The notes under the pieces: generated by a model
What the model was told of the DNA's origin: nothing
Seen by the model: the letters and a program-made list of their open reading frames with translations, nothing else
Databases searched by the model: none
NCBI GenBank assembly: GCA_902363255.1
Contig: CABIZO010000004.1
Span: 434,001-498,000 of the forward strand
DNA from: Peptostreptococcaceae bacterium
Lineage (GTDB): Bacteria > Bacillota > Clostridia > Peptostreptococcales > Peptostreptococcaceae
Length of the DNA: 64,000 nt
Direction of reading: 5' to 3'
Program-made: the position numbers and the translations under genes
In this document: piece after piece, positions 53,572 to 61,201 of the stretch
How positions within the stretch are numbered: the stretch's first letter is position 1
How the letters are laid out: each line of letters starts with the position of its first letter

Positions 53572-53718
53572 CTATTCCCTAAATAGTGTTTTTCGAACTA
53601 GTTGCCTTATCAATTTATGAAAGTTAGTGTTTCCAATAGTTTCAAAAATTATATTAATATACATCTTCATGTTACTTTTAAAATTTAATTTATTAAAGTC
53701 ATTCTTAATTCTATACAT
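53572..53718 (-). CDS. Possible small basic protein upstream of terL
   Basis: A 48-codon frame from ATG 53718 to TAG 53572: MYRIKNDFNKLNFKSNMKM, then FETIGNTNFHKLIRQLVRK. Basic, helical composition. No clear ribosome site, so expression is doubtful. It fills part of the 250-base gap between terL and the hairpin frame; the rest (53719-53801) is T/A-rich and empty. Confidence 0.3.
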   Translation of the reverse strand: MYRIKNDFNKLNFKSNMKMYINIIFETIGNTNFHKLIRQLVRKTLFRE

Positions 53719-53801
53719 TTAAACCATATAACTTACTAACTTTATTTTTTTAATCAAATTAATAAAATTAAATATTATTACTTAACTTTATTAATTCAGT
53801 A

Positions 53802-53960
53802 TTATTTATTATAAGTACCTAATACATTACGTTCTATTCTATCCTCAACTCTTCTATTCATATACATTAATGCTATTTCTATATGTTCTAAAGCCTTAGA
53901 ATTATATTCACTAGCAAATGGTTCAGCCTGAAAACATTGTAATCTAGAACTATTATTTTT
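53802..53960 (-). pseudogene. Acb2/Tad1-like hairpin-domain frame without start codon
   Basis: An open frame of 52 codons containing RLQCFQAEPFASEYNSKALE and then HIEIALMYMNRRVEDR, ending GTYNK. This is the pattern 'FQ-gpfa-en-Ai-hieEALmwl-kRt-DR-rGV-GT' of the helical hairpin in Acb2/Tad1-like phage proteins, some of which sequester cyclic nucleotide signals of CBASS or Thoeris defence. No ATG, GTG or TTG precedes it; an in-frame stop lies at 53963-53961. One base skipped in the A7 run at the end of terS would fuse it to TerS. It is a remnant, a frameshift product or uses a non-standard start. Confidence 0.5.
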
Positions 53961-54678
53961 TTATTTCAGCTAGTATTCTATCTAACTTAGAAATAGATTT
54001 ATTATTATTGTCTTTAACTCCTAGTTTAGACTTTAATACTTCTATTCTTAGTTTCTGTTCCTCTGTAACTAAATCCCAATTAGCATGGATCATCTTATCA
54101 TACTTCTCTATCATCTTGGCCAAAGTATCCATAGCTTTAGATTGAGCAGTAATATTATTATTTTCTTTGTCCCATGCGAATTGAATCTCATACTCTTCAG
54201 TATAGTTATTACCTTCTGATACTTTTTTAAGTTCTTTTGTAATATCCTTTTTGTTCTTTACATGAGATATCTTTTGCATATGCATGATTCTAGCTTCTTG
54301 TAGTAAGATACTTCTCCATAACTTGTCTACTGGAGATTCTTCTTCTAGTTCTTCCATAAGGTTTAATACATCTTTTGGAATCATCCTTTTTAAGTTCTTC
54401 TTAGTATATCTATCTTCACTAGTATACAAACCATGCTTATAGTTGTGAACATTACCTGGTGAGCCTTTACTACCTTTTGCATTTTGATTTCCTGCAGGTG
54501 CTCCTGGTCTAGTATCTTCCCTAAGTTGTTCATCCCACTTATCACTACTTTTCCAGTTCCTAATATTATTAACATTCTCACCTATTAATTCAGAAATCTT
54601 CTTAGGAGATATTTCACCATTATGATCTTTGTATATCTCATATGCTTTATCTCTATTTGGATTTCTATTTCTTGCCAT
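53953..54678 (-). CDS. terS: Terminase small subunit
   Basis: A 241-residue packaging-site recognition protein. N-terminal HTH (PNRDKAYEIYKDHNGEISPK, ENVNNIRNWKSSDKWDEQ), a loop PGAPAGNQNAKGSKGSPGN typical of PBSX-type TerS, and a helical C-terminus for oligomerisation. It lies behind a terminator at 54694-54720 and in front of terL with a 400-base gap, unusually wide for a terS-terL pair. Confidence 0.9.
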   Translation of the reverse strand: MARNRNPNRDKAYEIYKDHNGEISPKKISELIGENVNNIRNWKSSDKWDEQLREDTRPGAPAGNQNAKGSKGSPGNVHNYKHGLYTSEDRYTKKNLKRMIPKDVLNLMEELEEESPVDKLWRSILLQEARIMHMQKISHVKNKKDITKELKKVSEGNNYTEEYEIQFAWDKENNNITAQSKAMDTLAKMIEKYDKMIHANWDLVTEEQKLRIEVLKSKLGVKDNNNKSISKLDRILAEIKK

Positions 54679-54693
54679 ATTAATTACTCCATT

Positions 54694-54720
54694 AAAAAAA
54701 GGACTTCTAAGTCCTTTTTT
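54694..54720 (-). terminator. Terminator between recombinase and terS
   Basis: AAAAAAAGGACTT / AAGTCCTTTTTT stem with two-base loop; T-run on the minus strand. It separates the recombinase from the packaging genes, implying a separate late promoter for terS. Confidence 0.85.
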
Positions 54721-54731
54721 ATTTCATGTTT

Positions 54732-55433
54732 TTAGTTTTCATTGTTTAATTCATTAACTATTTCTTTTTTATATTTATAATAACTGTTTCTACTTACTCC
54801 TATTAATTTAATTACCTCTGTATCCTTTAAAGTTCCTTTAAAATCTTTAGAATATTTCTGTATTAATTCTTTTGCTTCTATACTCTTTTTAGTAATTAAT
54901 TTAACACCTTTAGCTTGTCCTATTTGTTTTCCATTTAACCTAGCTGTTTCAATTCCCTCTTTAGTTCTTTGCTGTAAGTCCTTAACTTCTTTTTCACTTT
55001 GGATAAATGCTAGTTTTATCTGTTCTTTAGCTAGTGATAGCAAATATTTATTTATTCCTTCAAGTATAAAGTCTACATTAGTTCCAGTCATTTGAATATT
55101 ATTTGTTAATGCTTGTTTATATGTAGTTGTATTAATGTGTGGCTCTTTAATAAAAATAAGTTCTACACCTCTGCTATATAATTCTTCATATAACTCAAAA
55201 CCTTCTTCAGAACTTCTACTCATTCTTGAAACACTATCAAATACTATTGTATCTCCTTCTTCAACTATATTGAATAATTTATTCCATTCTTTACGTCCTT
55301 GTACCTTTGTACCAGTATAGACTTCTTCAACTATTATTGCATTAGGATACAAATTCAATATATTTCTAAATTGTCTTTCTATACTTTGTTTATTAGTTGA
55401 TATTCTACAATAACCATATATTTTATTAGCCAT
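54732..55433 (-). CDS. Serine recombinase (resolvase/invertase type)
   Basis: A 233-residue small serine recombinase. The catalytic Ser12 is in YCRISTNKQSIERQ, and the resolvase core includes EEGDTIVFDSVSRMSRS. Compared with Tn3 resolvase there is a longer middle segment (INTTTYKQALTNNIQMTGTN) before the linker QRTKEGIETARLNGKQIGQA and a C-terminal HTH (IGVSRNSYYKYKKEI). GGGAG precedes ATG 55433. It has its own promoter and terminator. Whether it acts on phage DNA, on host dimers or on an invertible segment cannot be told. Confidence 0.88.
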   Translation of the reverse strand: MANKIYGYCRISTNKQSIERQFRNILNLYPNAIIVEEVYTGTKVQGRKEWNKLFNIVEEGDTIVFDSVSRMSRSSEEGFELYEELYSRGVELIFIKEPHINTTTYKQALTNNIQMTGTNVDFILEGINKYLLSLAKEQIKLAFIQSEKEVKDLQQRTKEGIETARLNGKQIGQAKGVKLITKKSIEAKELIQKYSKDFKGTLKDTEVIKLIGVSRNSYYKYKKEIVNELNNEN

Positions 55434-55490
55434 TATCTTTATCTCCCTATTTCAGTATTAATTTTGACGACCGTCTTTTTTGATACTAAA

Positions 55491-55519
55491 ATGTTACAAT
55501 AAAAATATACTAAAGTCAA
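55491..55519 (-). promoter_or_regulatory. Promoter of serine recombinase
   Basis: TTGACT (55519-55514), 17-bp spacer, TAACAT (55496-55491) on the minus strand. AGTAT/AGTAC copies recur around it (on minus AAAAGTAC, AAAAGTAT, TTTAGTAT twice), possible recombinase or repressor sites. Confidence 0.5.
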
Positions 55520-55949
55520 TATACTTTTGGTACTTTTTGTATTAAGGGTATTTTTAATACTTCAATATGTTTTATTTTAATGTTAGTTAATTTATTAGCT
55601 CCTTTTACTATAGTAGCTTAAAAAATCTAAATTTATTAAGCTAACAAATCTTAACAAACGTAAATCCTACTCGAAATATTGAAATTAAGCCATTTATATA
55701 TAATAATTGTTTGAACTTGACCTCTAGCGTTTGTTTCAATTCTTTTTAAAATTCTATAGTTATTACTAAAAATAGCCTGTAGACTTTGATATCACTTATT
55801 TTCATCCACTTTTTTTATATATTTTCATATGTTCAATAACTATATAGATTAAACATATATTTTTTTAATGCATATATATAGAAGAAACTTTTATTTTTTA
55901 CCCTAAATACTTAGGTACTCTTTTTTTGAACATATCAAGGCTAAAAAAA
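55520..55949. other. AT-rich non-coding gap between recombinases
   Basis: About 430 bases without a credible gene between the two recombinase genes. Visible are a degenerate inverted pair CAAACG (55657) and CGTTTG (55729), and short frames of fewer than 15 codons. It may contain recombination sites; nothing is provable from sequence alone. Confidence 0.4.
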
Positions 55950-56621
55950 TTAGAAGTCTAAAAGGTCATCAAATAACGAAGCATCTTCTCTCATTTCTTC
56001 ATCATACAATCCAATGTATTCCTTTGTCGTTTCTACACTTTTGTGACCTAACCTTTGTCTTACCCTTTCTATATTTCCAGTTCTGTCATAAATTCTTCTG
56101 GCATAAGTTTTTCTTAAACTATGGCCTGTTATTGCATTTAAACCTAATGTTTTAGCCACCTCTCTAAGAATTCTACTAAATGATTGACTACTTATATGTT
56201 TACCTTTTTTAGATTCAAATGCATATTGAGATTTACGCTTACCTTTAACATATTCTGTTAAGGCTGTACTTAATGATGAACTTATTATAGCTTTCCTTTT
56301 TTTAGGAGGTTTTCTTTTAGAGTTCGGATTCTTTTTTATATATGTAAGCCAACTTTTATATTGTTTTTTCTCTTGTATTTCGAAATATCCAAGTTCCAAA
56401 GCTTCTTTTATTTCTCCTATAGTCAGATCTACTACATCTTGCATTCTATAACCAGTACCTATACCAATCATATATAGCATCATATTTCGCTTTTCAAAAT
56501 CTTTACTCTTCTCTTCCAAGCGATATGCAAATCGTTTGATATAATTTTCAGGAATAGGCTTGGCTGGAACTTTTTTATCTTGTTTATCTATAATTTCATC
56601 TAAATACAATTCTTCATTCAT
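55950..56621 (-). CDS. Tyrosine recombinase, XerD-like
   Basis: A 223-residue tyrosine recombinase with catalytic residues Arg59 (GTGYRMQD), His167/Arg170 (TGHSLRKTY), His193 (RLGHKSVETT) and Tyr202 (KEYIGL). It lacks the N-terminal arm-binding domain of classical phage integrases and lies between the late regulator and terminase, a position where Firmicute phages often carry an integrase-like protein that is not the integrase proper. A role in packaging or dimer resolution is possible. Confidence 0.88.
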   Translation of the reverse strand: MNEELYLDEIIDKQDKKVPAKPIPENYIKRFAYRLEEKSKDFEKRNMMLYMIGIGTGYRMQDVVDLTIGEIKEALELGYFEIQEKKQYKSWLTYIKKNPNSKRKPPKKRKAIISSSLSTALTEYVKGKRKSQYAFESKKGKHISSQSFSRILREVAKTLGLNAITGHSLRKTYARRIYDRTGNIERVRQRLGHKSVETTKEYIGLYDEEMREDASLFDDLLDF

Positions 56622-56673
56622 ACCATGTCATATCACCCCAATCCAAATTGATTTACTAAATTAAAAAATGCAA

Positions 56674-56703
56674 CAAAAAAAGCATTAATTAAACTTAATG
56701 CTC
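56674..56703 (-). terminator. Terminator after RinA-like gene and repeats
   Basis: AGCATTA / TAATGCT 7-bp stem with 8-base loop and T7 on the minus strand. Ends the early/regulator transcript before the recombinase. Confidence 0.7.
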
Positions 56704-56855
56704 TTTTTATTTATAATCCAAAATAGTTTAGGAGGTATCATTTTAAAAATGACCTTTAACATATCTATATATTAAATTTTTAAGGTTCTAAGAATGTATA
56801 CTCATATACAAAGTATTTTTCACATCCTGTCACAATATCATATTAACATGTTTTT

Positions 56856-56921
56856 CATAACATCAGCATTACATCTTTATTACTCTTTCATTACATTTTT
56901 ATTACACATTCATAACATCTA
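56856..56921. repeat. Six tandem 11-bp repeats (iteron-like)
   Basis: Units at 56856, 56867, 56878, 56889, 56900 and 56911: CATAACATCAG, CATTACATCTT, TATTACTCTTT, CATTACATTTT, TATTACACATT, CATAACATCTA. Consensus YATWACATCTT with a strict 11-bp period, one DNA turn, ending on the stop codon of the RinA-like gene. A protein-binding array is likely. Confidence 0.65.
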
Positions 56922-57395
56922 AGTTATATCAATGTTTCCATACTTATAATTAACCATCTTTTTTATTGCTGAATCATGCCATCTTTTCACAGTTACATTT
57001 GAATAATGCATATCTTCTCCTATTTTTTCATAAGATACTCTTTTATTTTCATACTCTAAATATCTTCTATTTATAACTTCATACTCATTATCATCTAATA
57101 CTTCTAAATATGCTTTATATTCATTTAATTTATAAATAGTATAATCAATATTACTTTCTAGTGTATTAGCTCTTGTTTCATCTCTTGCAAGGATATCCTC
57201 TATAGTTATAGTTGCATTGCTTTTAGATCCTAGACTAAATCCGCCACTTTTATATGCACTCATTTTATTTTTAATGACATACAATTCCATTTTCCATGCA
57301 GCCATTGATTTCAAGTTTTTTCTTAACTTTATAAGGTCTTTTCGAACTTTCTCAAAGCGTATTTTACCTATATTTTCTTTATTATATTGCTTCAT
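56919..57395 (-). CDS. RinA/ArpU-like phage transcriptional regulator
   Basis: A 158-residue protein with an N-terminal basic helical part (FEKVRKDLIKLRKNLKSMAAW) and a C-terminal sigma-70 region-4-like HTH (VINRRYLEYENKRVSYEKIG, MHYSNVTVKRWHDSAIKKM). Such proteins (RinA, ArpU, DUF1492 group) activate late genes or packaging transcription in Gram-positive phages. Its location as last early gene before terminase agrees. The tandem repeats at its 3' end are a candidate binding site. Confidence 0.8.
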   Translation of the reverse strand: MKQYNKENIGKIRFEKVRKDLIKLRKNLKSMAAWKMELYVIKNKMSAYKSGGFSLGSKSNATITIEDILARDETRANTLESNIDYTIYKLNEYKAYLEVLDDNEYEVINRRYLEYENKRVSYEKIGEDMHYSNVTVKRWHDSAIKKMVNYKYGNIDIT

Positions 57396-57410
57396 ATTTT
57401 ATCACCTTTA

Positions 57411-57587
57411 TTATTTTAATTCTATTTTTAACTCTGCTCTGCTCGGAATGCAATCATATCCTGTGCATATATTTGTTAAATCACATTCATTACACATTTT
57501 CATTTTTGAACATGTCTCTTTCATTATTTTTGTAATGTTAAAATATTCATAACTAACTTCTTTGCCATTAACAATAAATTTGAACAT
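57411..57587 (-). CDS. Small Cys-rich phage protein
   Basis: A 58-residue protein from ATG 57587 after GAGGTG (a GTG at 57596 overlaps that site). Five Cys in the second half (ETCSKMKMCNECDLTNIC, then GYDC) suggest a zinc or iron-sulfur site. No family assigned; it lies between SSB-region genes and the RinA-like regulator. Confidence 0.65.
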   Translation of the reverse strand: MFKFIVNGKEVSYEYFNITKIMKETCSKMKMCNECDLTNICTGYDCIPSRAELKIELK

Positions 57588-57674
57588 ATTATTCACCTCT
57601 TCTTAAATGAAAATCATTTGATAATTCAGTTGTAAAACTATATAATAACTTAACCCTATATTTGCTTGTTTTAC

Positions 57675-57848
57675 CTACAAATTATTTATATACTTAACTT
57701 CTCTTTTGTTCATATCATTTAGATACTCTTCAAGTTTTTTCTTACTCAATTTCATTTTTTTAACTGGATACTCTCTTCTTGAAGTTCCATCGAGCTCCGT
57801 TTTAGTTTCATATATACTTTTTGCTTTAGCATATTTTTTTCTTGCCAT
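57675..57848 (-). CDS. Small basic phage protein
   Basis: A 57-residue frame from ATG 57848 with GGGGGG about nine bases upstream and stop at 57675. Lys-rich: MARKKYAKAKSIYETKTELD, then SRREYPVKKMKLSKKK, and a helical end. Good coding character and spacing in the early operon. Function unknown; nucleic-acid binding is plausible from charge only. Confidence 0.65.
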   Translation of the reverse strand: MARKKYAKAKSIYETKTELDGTSRREYPVKKMKLSKKKLEEYLNDMNKREVKYINNL

Positions 57849-57889
57849 AATTATTTCCCCCCTATTAAATAAAAATTATATTTCATCAT

Positions 57890-58276
57890 CTAAAATGGTA
57901 TTTCATCATCATCTATAGCCTGAAACCCTTGTGGTGCTTCAGTATTCTGTGATTTATTCTTATTACTATCTAATGCTTGTATACTCTTAGCACTTACCTT
58001 TGTAAAAGTTCTATTTTCATCATCTTTCATATATCTATCAACCCTAATAGATCCATTAACAGCTACTAATCTACCCTTAGTTATATAATTAGCTACAAAA
58101 TCTGCAACCTTTCCCATAACCTCAACTGGTATAAAATCAGTCTGTACGTTTCCTTCTTTATCCTTGTAATTTCTATCTACAGCTATTGTAAATGTAGCTA
58201 CTGGTGTTCCTGTATTAGGTAAATATCTTAATTCAGGGTCTTTTGTCAATCTTCCTATAAGTATAATTTCATTCAT
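57890..58276 (-). CDS. ssb: Single-stranded DNA-binding protein
   Basis: A 128-residue SSB with the OB fold opening MNEIILIGRLTKDPELRYLP and containing TDFIPVEVMGKVADFVANY and GRLVAVNGSIRVDRY. The acidic tip ends DDDEIPF, which recruits partner proteins. Serves phage DNA replication with the DnaB homologue upstream. Confidence 0.95.
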   Translation of the reverse strand: MNEIILIGRLTKDPELRYLPNTGTPVATFTIAVDRNYKDKEGNVQTDFIPVEVMGKVADFVANYITKGRLVAVNGSIRVDRYMKDDENRTFTKVSAKSIQALDSNKNKSQNTEAPQGFQAIDDDEIPF

Positions 58277-58277
58277 A

Positions 58278-58400
58278 TTATCGCCTTCTTTTCTGCTCCT
58301 CTACTATGTATTTATCAAGTTCTTGACTTAACTCTAGAGCTTTCTTTGTTAAGCCATTTTTTGTGTATTCTTCTTCTAATAATTGCTTTACTCTATCCAA
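58278..58400 (-). CDS. Spo0E-like aspartyl-phosphate phosphatase, phage-encoded
   Basis: A 40-residue protein from TTG 58400, with GGGAGG about ten bases upstream, to TAA 58278. It reads VKQLLEEEYTKNGLTKKALE and then LSQELDKYIVEEQK: two helices, with the Spo0E signature SQELD at residues 25-29. Spo0E family members are short two-helix proteins that remove phosphate from Spo0A and so block sporulation. It overlaps the previous small gene and ends one base before ssb. The short length leaves some doubt. Confidence 0.65.
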   Translation of the reverse strand: MDRVKQLLEEEYTKNGLTKKALELSQELDKYIVEEQKRRR

Positions 58401-58560
58401 GGTCTACACCTCCCTTGAATAATTTTTCAGTTGCTAAGTGAAAAGCTTCTTGCTCTGTTATATCTACATTCTCTTTTCTTAGCTCTCTAATCAACAAGTG
58501 TATTAAACTAGCTTTTTCTAAAATTGTTAAACTGTCTATTATATCTTTGTTGCTTATCAT
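58393..58560 (-). CDS. Small phage protein overlapping dnaB
   Basis: A 55-residue frame from ATG 58560 to TAG 58393, beginning 53 bases inside the 3' end of dnaB. Sequence IDSLTILEKASLIHLLIREL then EQEAFHLATEKLFKGG looks helical and coding-like. GGAGG lies 14 bases upstream, too far to be ideal. Its end contains the ribosome site of the Spo0E-like gene. No family recognised. Confidence 0.5.
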   Translation of the reverse strand: MISNKDIIDSLTILEKASLIHLLIRELRKENVDITEQEAFHLATEKLFKGGVDLG

Positions 58561-59866
58561 ATTTTTCTTTTAAACCTCCGCCCATTACTTCTTGAAAATA
58601 TAATCTGTCTCCTGCGAACCAATGTTGCTTTATTCCTTTAGAACCATCTCTATTTTTTGCTACTATTAAATCTACAAGTATACAACTTCTCTCTTTAGCA
58701 GCTTTTACAGATTCAACATTCAGTCCATTCTCTTCACAAGCATCTTCTAAATCTGCACCCACTGGTTCATGTATGTAAATTACATTATTACTATCATGAT
58801 AAATTGCTTTAGAATCTCTCATTGGTCTTTCTCCCCAAGGCCTTGAGTCTTTCATTTCATCATTTAACTGAGATAGTTGAATAATTGGTATTTTAAAATC
58901 TAATGTCATATTCTTAATTTCTCTACTAAGTGTTGCAACTTCCCTCTCTCTACTACCTTCACTTTTTTCCACTGTCAAAAGTTGCAAATAATCTATTATC
59001 ACCACATCAGGCTTAACTTGTCTTATTCTTTTTTTAATCTTGCTAATTCTGTCTATATTGTCATTAATAAACAAGTTATTGTTATCAGTTAATACACCTA
59101 TAGCCTTGATGATCTGCTCTAATTGTTCATCTGTAAAAACTTTATTTTTTATAGTTTTAGAATCTATTCCAGTAAGTGAAACTATATTTCTTATTAACAT
59201 CTGAACATCTGACATTTCTCTTGAAATAAGCAAAACTTTCTTATTTTGCTTTAAACAACTTCTAAGTATTTGAAGTGCCAAGGCAGTTTTTCCAACTCCT
59301 GATTTAGCAGCTATCGTTGTAAGTTCTCCCTTATATAGTCCACCTATCATTTCATCTAAAAACTTTATACCAATCTGAATCTTTTCATCTGTTTTATTTT
59401 CTATATAATCTAAGAATTTTGTTGCAATATTCATAACATCATCTTCAACAGTTGAATCATCATTAACTATCTTCTTAGCATTAACTTCAAAGTTATATAT
59501 AAGTTGTTCTATATCATCCTCTTTCTTAATTGCTTCTATGAGCTCATTAGATTGATTTACAAGCTTTCTTTTCATTGTTTTATCTCTCAGTATCGAAATA
59601 TGATTTTCAATACTATACGGACTAGATAATACTGTTAAATTAGAAATATAACTCATTGAAATATCATAGTCTTTTATTTTTTCACTTAAAGTAACTATAT
59701 CTAACATTTTTTTACTACTTAATGTTTTAATCTCATTAAAAATTATTTTATGACCTTCAATAGAAAAATCACTTTCATTTAAAAAATCTAAATGTTGAAG
59801 AGTATTATTATCTACTAGGAAAGAACCAAGTACACTTCTCTCTATTTCTATTGCATCTAAACTCAT
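58508..59866 (-). CDS. dnaB: Replicative DNA helicase, DnaB type
   Basis: A 452-residue hexameric helicase. The N-terminal domain starts LDAIEIERSVLGSFLVDN. The RecA-like core has Walker A AAKSGVGKTALAL, Walker B in VIIDYLQLL, and the DnaB motif ISREMSDVQMLIRNI, ending with IVAKNRDGSKG and HWFAG. Phage-encoded, working with the initiator gene upstream. Confidence 0.95.
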   Translation of the reverse strand: MSLDAIEIERSVLGSFLVDNNTLQHLDFLNESDFSIEGHKIIFNEIKTLSSKKMLDIVTLSEKIKDYDISMSYISNLTVLSSPYSIENHISILRDKTMKRKLVNQSNELIEAIKKEDDIEQLIYNFEVNAKKIVNDDSTVEDDVMNIATKFLDYIENKTDEKIQIGIKFLDEMIGGLYKGELTTIAAKSGVGKTALALQILRSCLKQNKKVLLISREMSDVQMLIRNIVSLTGIDSKTIKNKVFTDEQLEQIIKAIGVLTDNNNLFINDNIDRISKIKKRIRQVKPDVVIIDYLQLLTVEKSEGSREREVATLSREIKNMTLDFKIPIIQLSQLNDEMKDSRPWGERPMRDSKAIYHDSNNVIYIHEPVGADLEDACEENGLNVESVKAAKERSCILVDLIVAKNRDGSKGIKQHWFAGDRLYFQEVMGGGLKEKYDKQQRYNRQFNNFRKS

Positions 59867-59884
59867 TTAAATCCCCCTAAATAC

Positions 59885-60625
59885 TTATATTGTTTCAAAA
59901 TTTATATTTGGATAAAAGTCTATATCCTCTTTAGTTGTTTTTTCTTGTTTTAATTTAAGTCTTTGATTTAAATAATTTTCAAACTTAGTTCCAAATAAAG
60001 TTTCTGGTCTAAGGTATTTTTCATACTCAGTTCCTTGCCACTCTGAAACTTTATTTTCTATTACCTTATAAAAATCTTCTAATGTAAATCCTTCTTCTAC
60101 TCTTGCTCTAATTAGTAATTGAGTTTTCTTAGTAGTTGATCTATAAGATGTATTAGCTAAATTATTTAATTTTTCTATGACAAGACTATATATATTATTA
60201 TTTAGTTTAAGTTTATTATTTAGTAGTTTCGGATTTTCCGGAATAGGTTTTTTTCCGATTTCGGTTTTATCCGATTTCGGTTTTTCCGTAACTCGGTTAT
60301 TTTCTTCATTTTCTATTCCTATAGGCATCTCATATACTTCATAATCATAACCACCTTTAAACTTCCCTGTTTTTTCATCCTTTGAAGGAGTTCTTTTTAT
60401 ATATCCTAGGGCAATAAGTTCATTAACTGCTGTGGTGGTTGAATCTCTACCGTCTTTACTTCTATTCTTTAAATCTTCTATATAAATTTGCCAATCATCT
60501 GGAAGGCTTAACAAATAAGAATGTAAACCTTTAGCCTTCCATGATAATTTTTCATCACATAAGCATGTTTTATTTAGCATCACATAAGGATTACTTTTGT
60601 CTTTTATTACTCTTACGATTGCCAT
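59885..60625 (-). CDS. Phage replication initiator (helix-turn-helix + Phg_2220_C)
   Basis: A 246-residue protein. The N-terminal winged helix (LSWKAKGLHSYLLSLPDDWQ and NRSKDGRDSTTTAVNELIAL) is typical of Firmicute phage replication proteins; the C-terminal domain (YRSTTKKTQLLIRARVEEGF, EYEKYLRPETLFGTKFENYL) matches the conserved phage C-terminal family. It probably binds the origin and loads DnaB. A repeated TCCGAT/TTCGG stretch at 60230-60295 within the gene might be part of the origin. Confidence 0.85.
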   Translation of the reverse strand: MAIVRVIKDKSNPYVMLNKTCLCDEKLSWKAKGLHSYLLSLPDDWQIYIEDLKNRSKDGRDSTTTAVNELIALGYIKRTPSKDEKTGKFKGGYDYEVYEMPIGIENEENNRVTEKPKSDKTEIGKKPIPENPKLLNNKLKLNNNIYSLVIEKLNNLANTSYRSTTKKTQLLIRARVEEGFTLEDFYKVIENKVSEWQGTEYEKYLRPETLFGTKFENYLNQRLKLKQEKTTKEDIDFYPNINFETI

Positions 60626-60673
60626 TCCTACTCTCCTTTGACTTCTACTATTTTTATCTAAAACTCAAAATAT

Positions 60674-60958
60674 TTAGTTATTTTGAGTTATATAAGGATT
60701 TTTATTTTGATAATATTCTTCTATAGCTTGTTGCTTACTATCTTCATAACTATTACCTAACCCCTCTAAATCTAATATTCTTTGATATACAGGAATAGCT
60801 ATATCTAATACTTCTTCTGGATACATTTTTCTAAATTGATTTACGTAAAATCCTGCAATTGTATCTCTAATTTTATTCATATCTTTAGGATCATCTGGGA
60901 AGTGTTCCGTAATTGTTATATCCATCTTACCCATTTTCCTTTTTGTAACTCTTTTCAT
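60674..60958 (-). CDS. Phage early protein, 94 residues
   Basis: A helical protein from ATG 60958, eight bases after GAGG; a GTG at 60967 lies in the ribosome site. It has PKDMNKIRDTIAGFYVNQFR and ends in a helix with SYEDSKQQAIEEYYQNK. Common in clostridial phage early regions; function unknown. Confidence 0.7.
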   Translation of the reverse strand: MKRVTKRKMGKMDITITEHFPDDPKDMNKIRDTIAGFYVNQFRKMYPEEVLDIAIPVYQRILDLEGLGNSYEDSKQQAIEEYYQNKNPYITQNN

Positions 60959-61018
60959 TTCCCCCACCTCATTATATTTTTTATGAAGTTCAAATACAGA
61001 CTCATTAACTTGGCACTT

Positions 61019-61117
61019 CTACTGTCTATTAATTAACTTTAAAAATTCAAGTATAGTCATATTAGGAAATAAGCTACTTATAAACTTCAATTGTTCAGCT
61101 GTCATCTTTATACTCAT
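61019..61117 (-). CDS. Very small phage early protein
   Basis: A 32-residue frame from ATG 61117 (GGGGG about eight bases upstream) to TAG 61019: MSIKMTAEQLKFISSLFPNM and then TILEFLKLINRQ. The ribosome site and two-helix composition support translation. Function unknown. Confidence 0.5.
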   Translation of the reverse strand: MSIKMTAEQLKFISSLFPNMTILEFLKLINRQ

Positions 61118-61201
61118 TTATCTATCCCCCTATATTATTTTTATGATTTAAAAATTTTGTCCTATTACTCTTCTTGATTGCTATATACTAAATTAGAATT
61201 T

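Noticed and set aside
54390..54581. Minus-strand 63-codon frame inside terS
   Set aside because: Out-of-frame overlap with a clear terS gene; no family and no separate ribosome site.
60230..60295. CRISPR-like repeats (repeated TTTCGGTTTT/TCCG units)
   Set aside because: Only a few short imperfect copies lying inside the initiator coding sequence; no spacers or cas genes. Possibly part of a replication origin.
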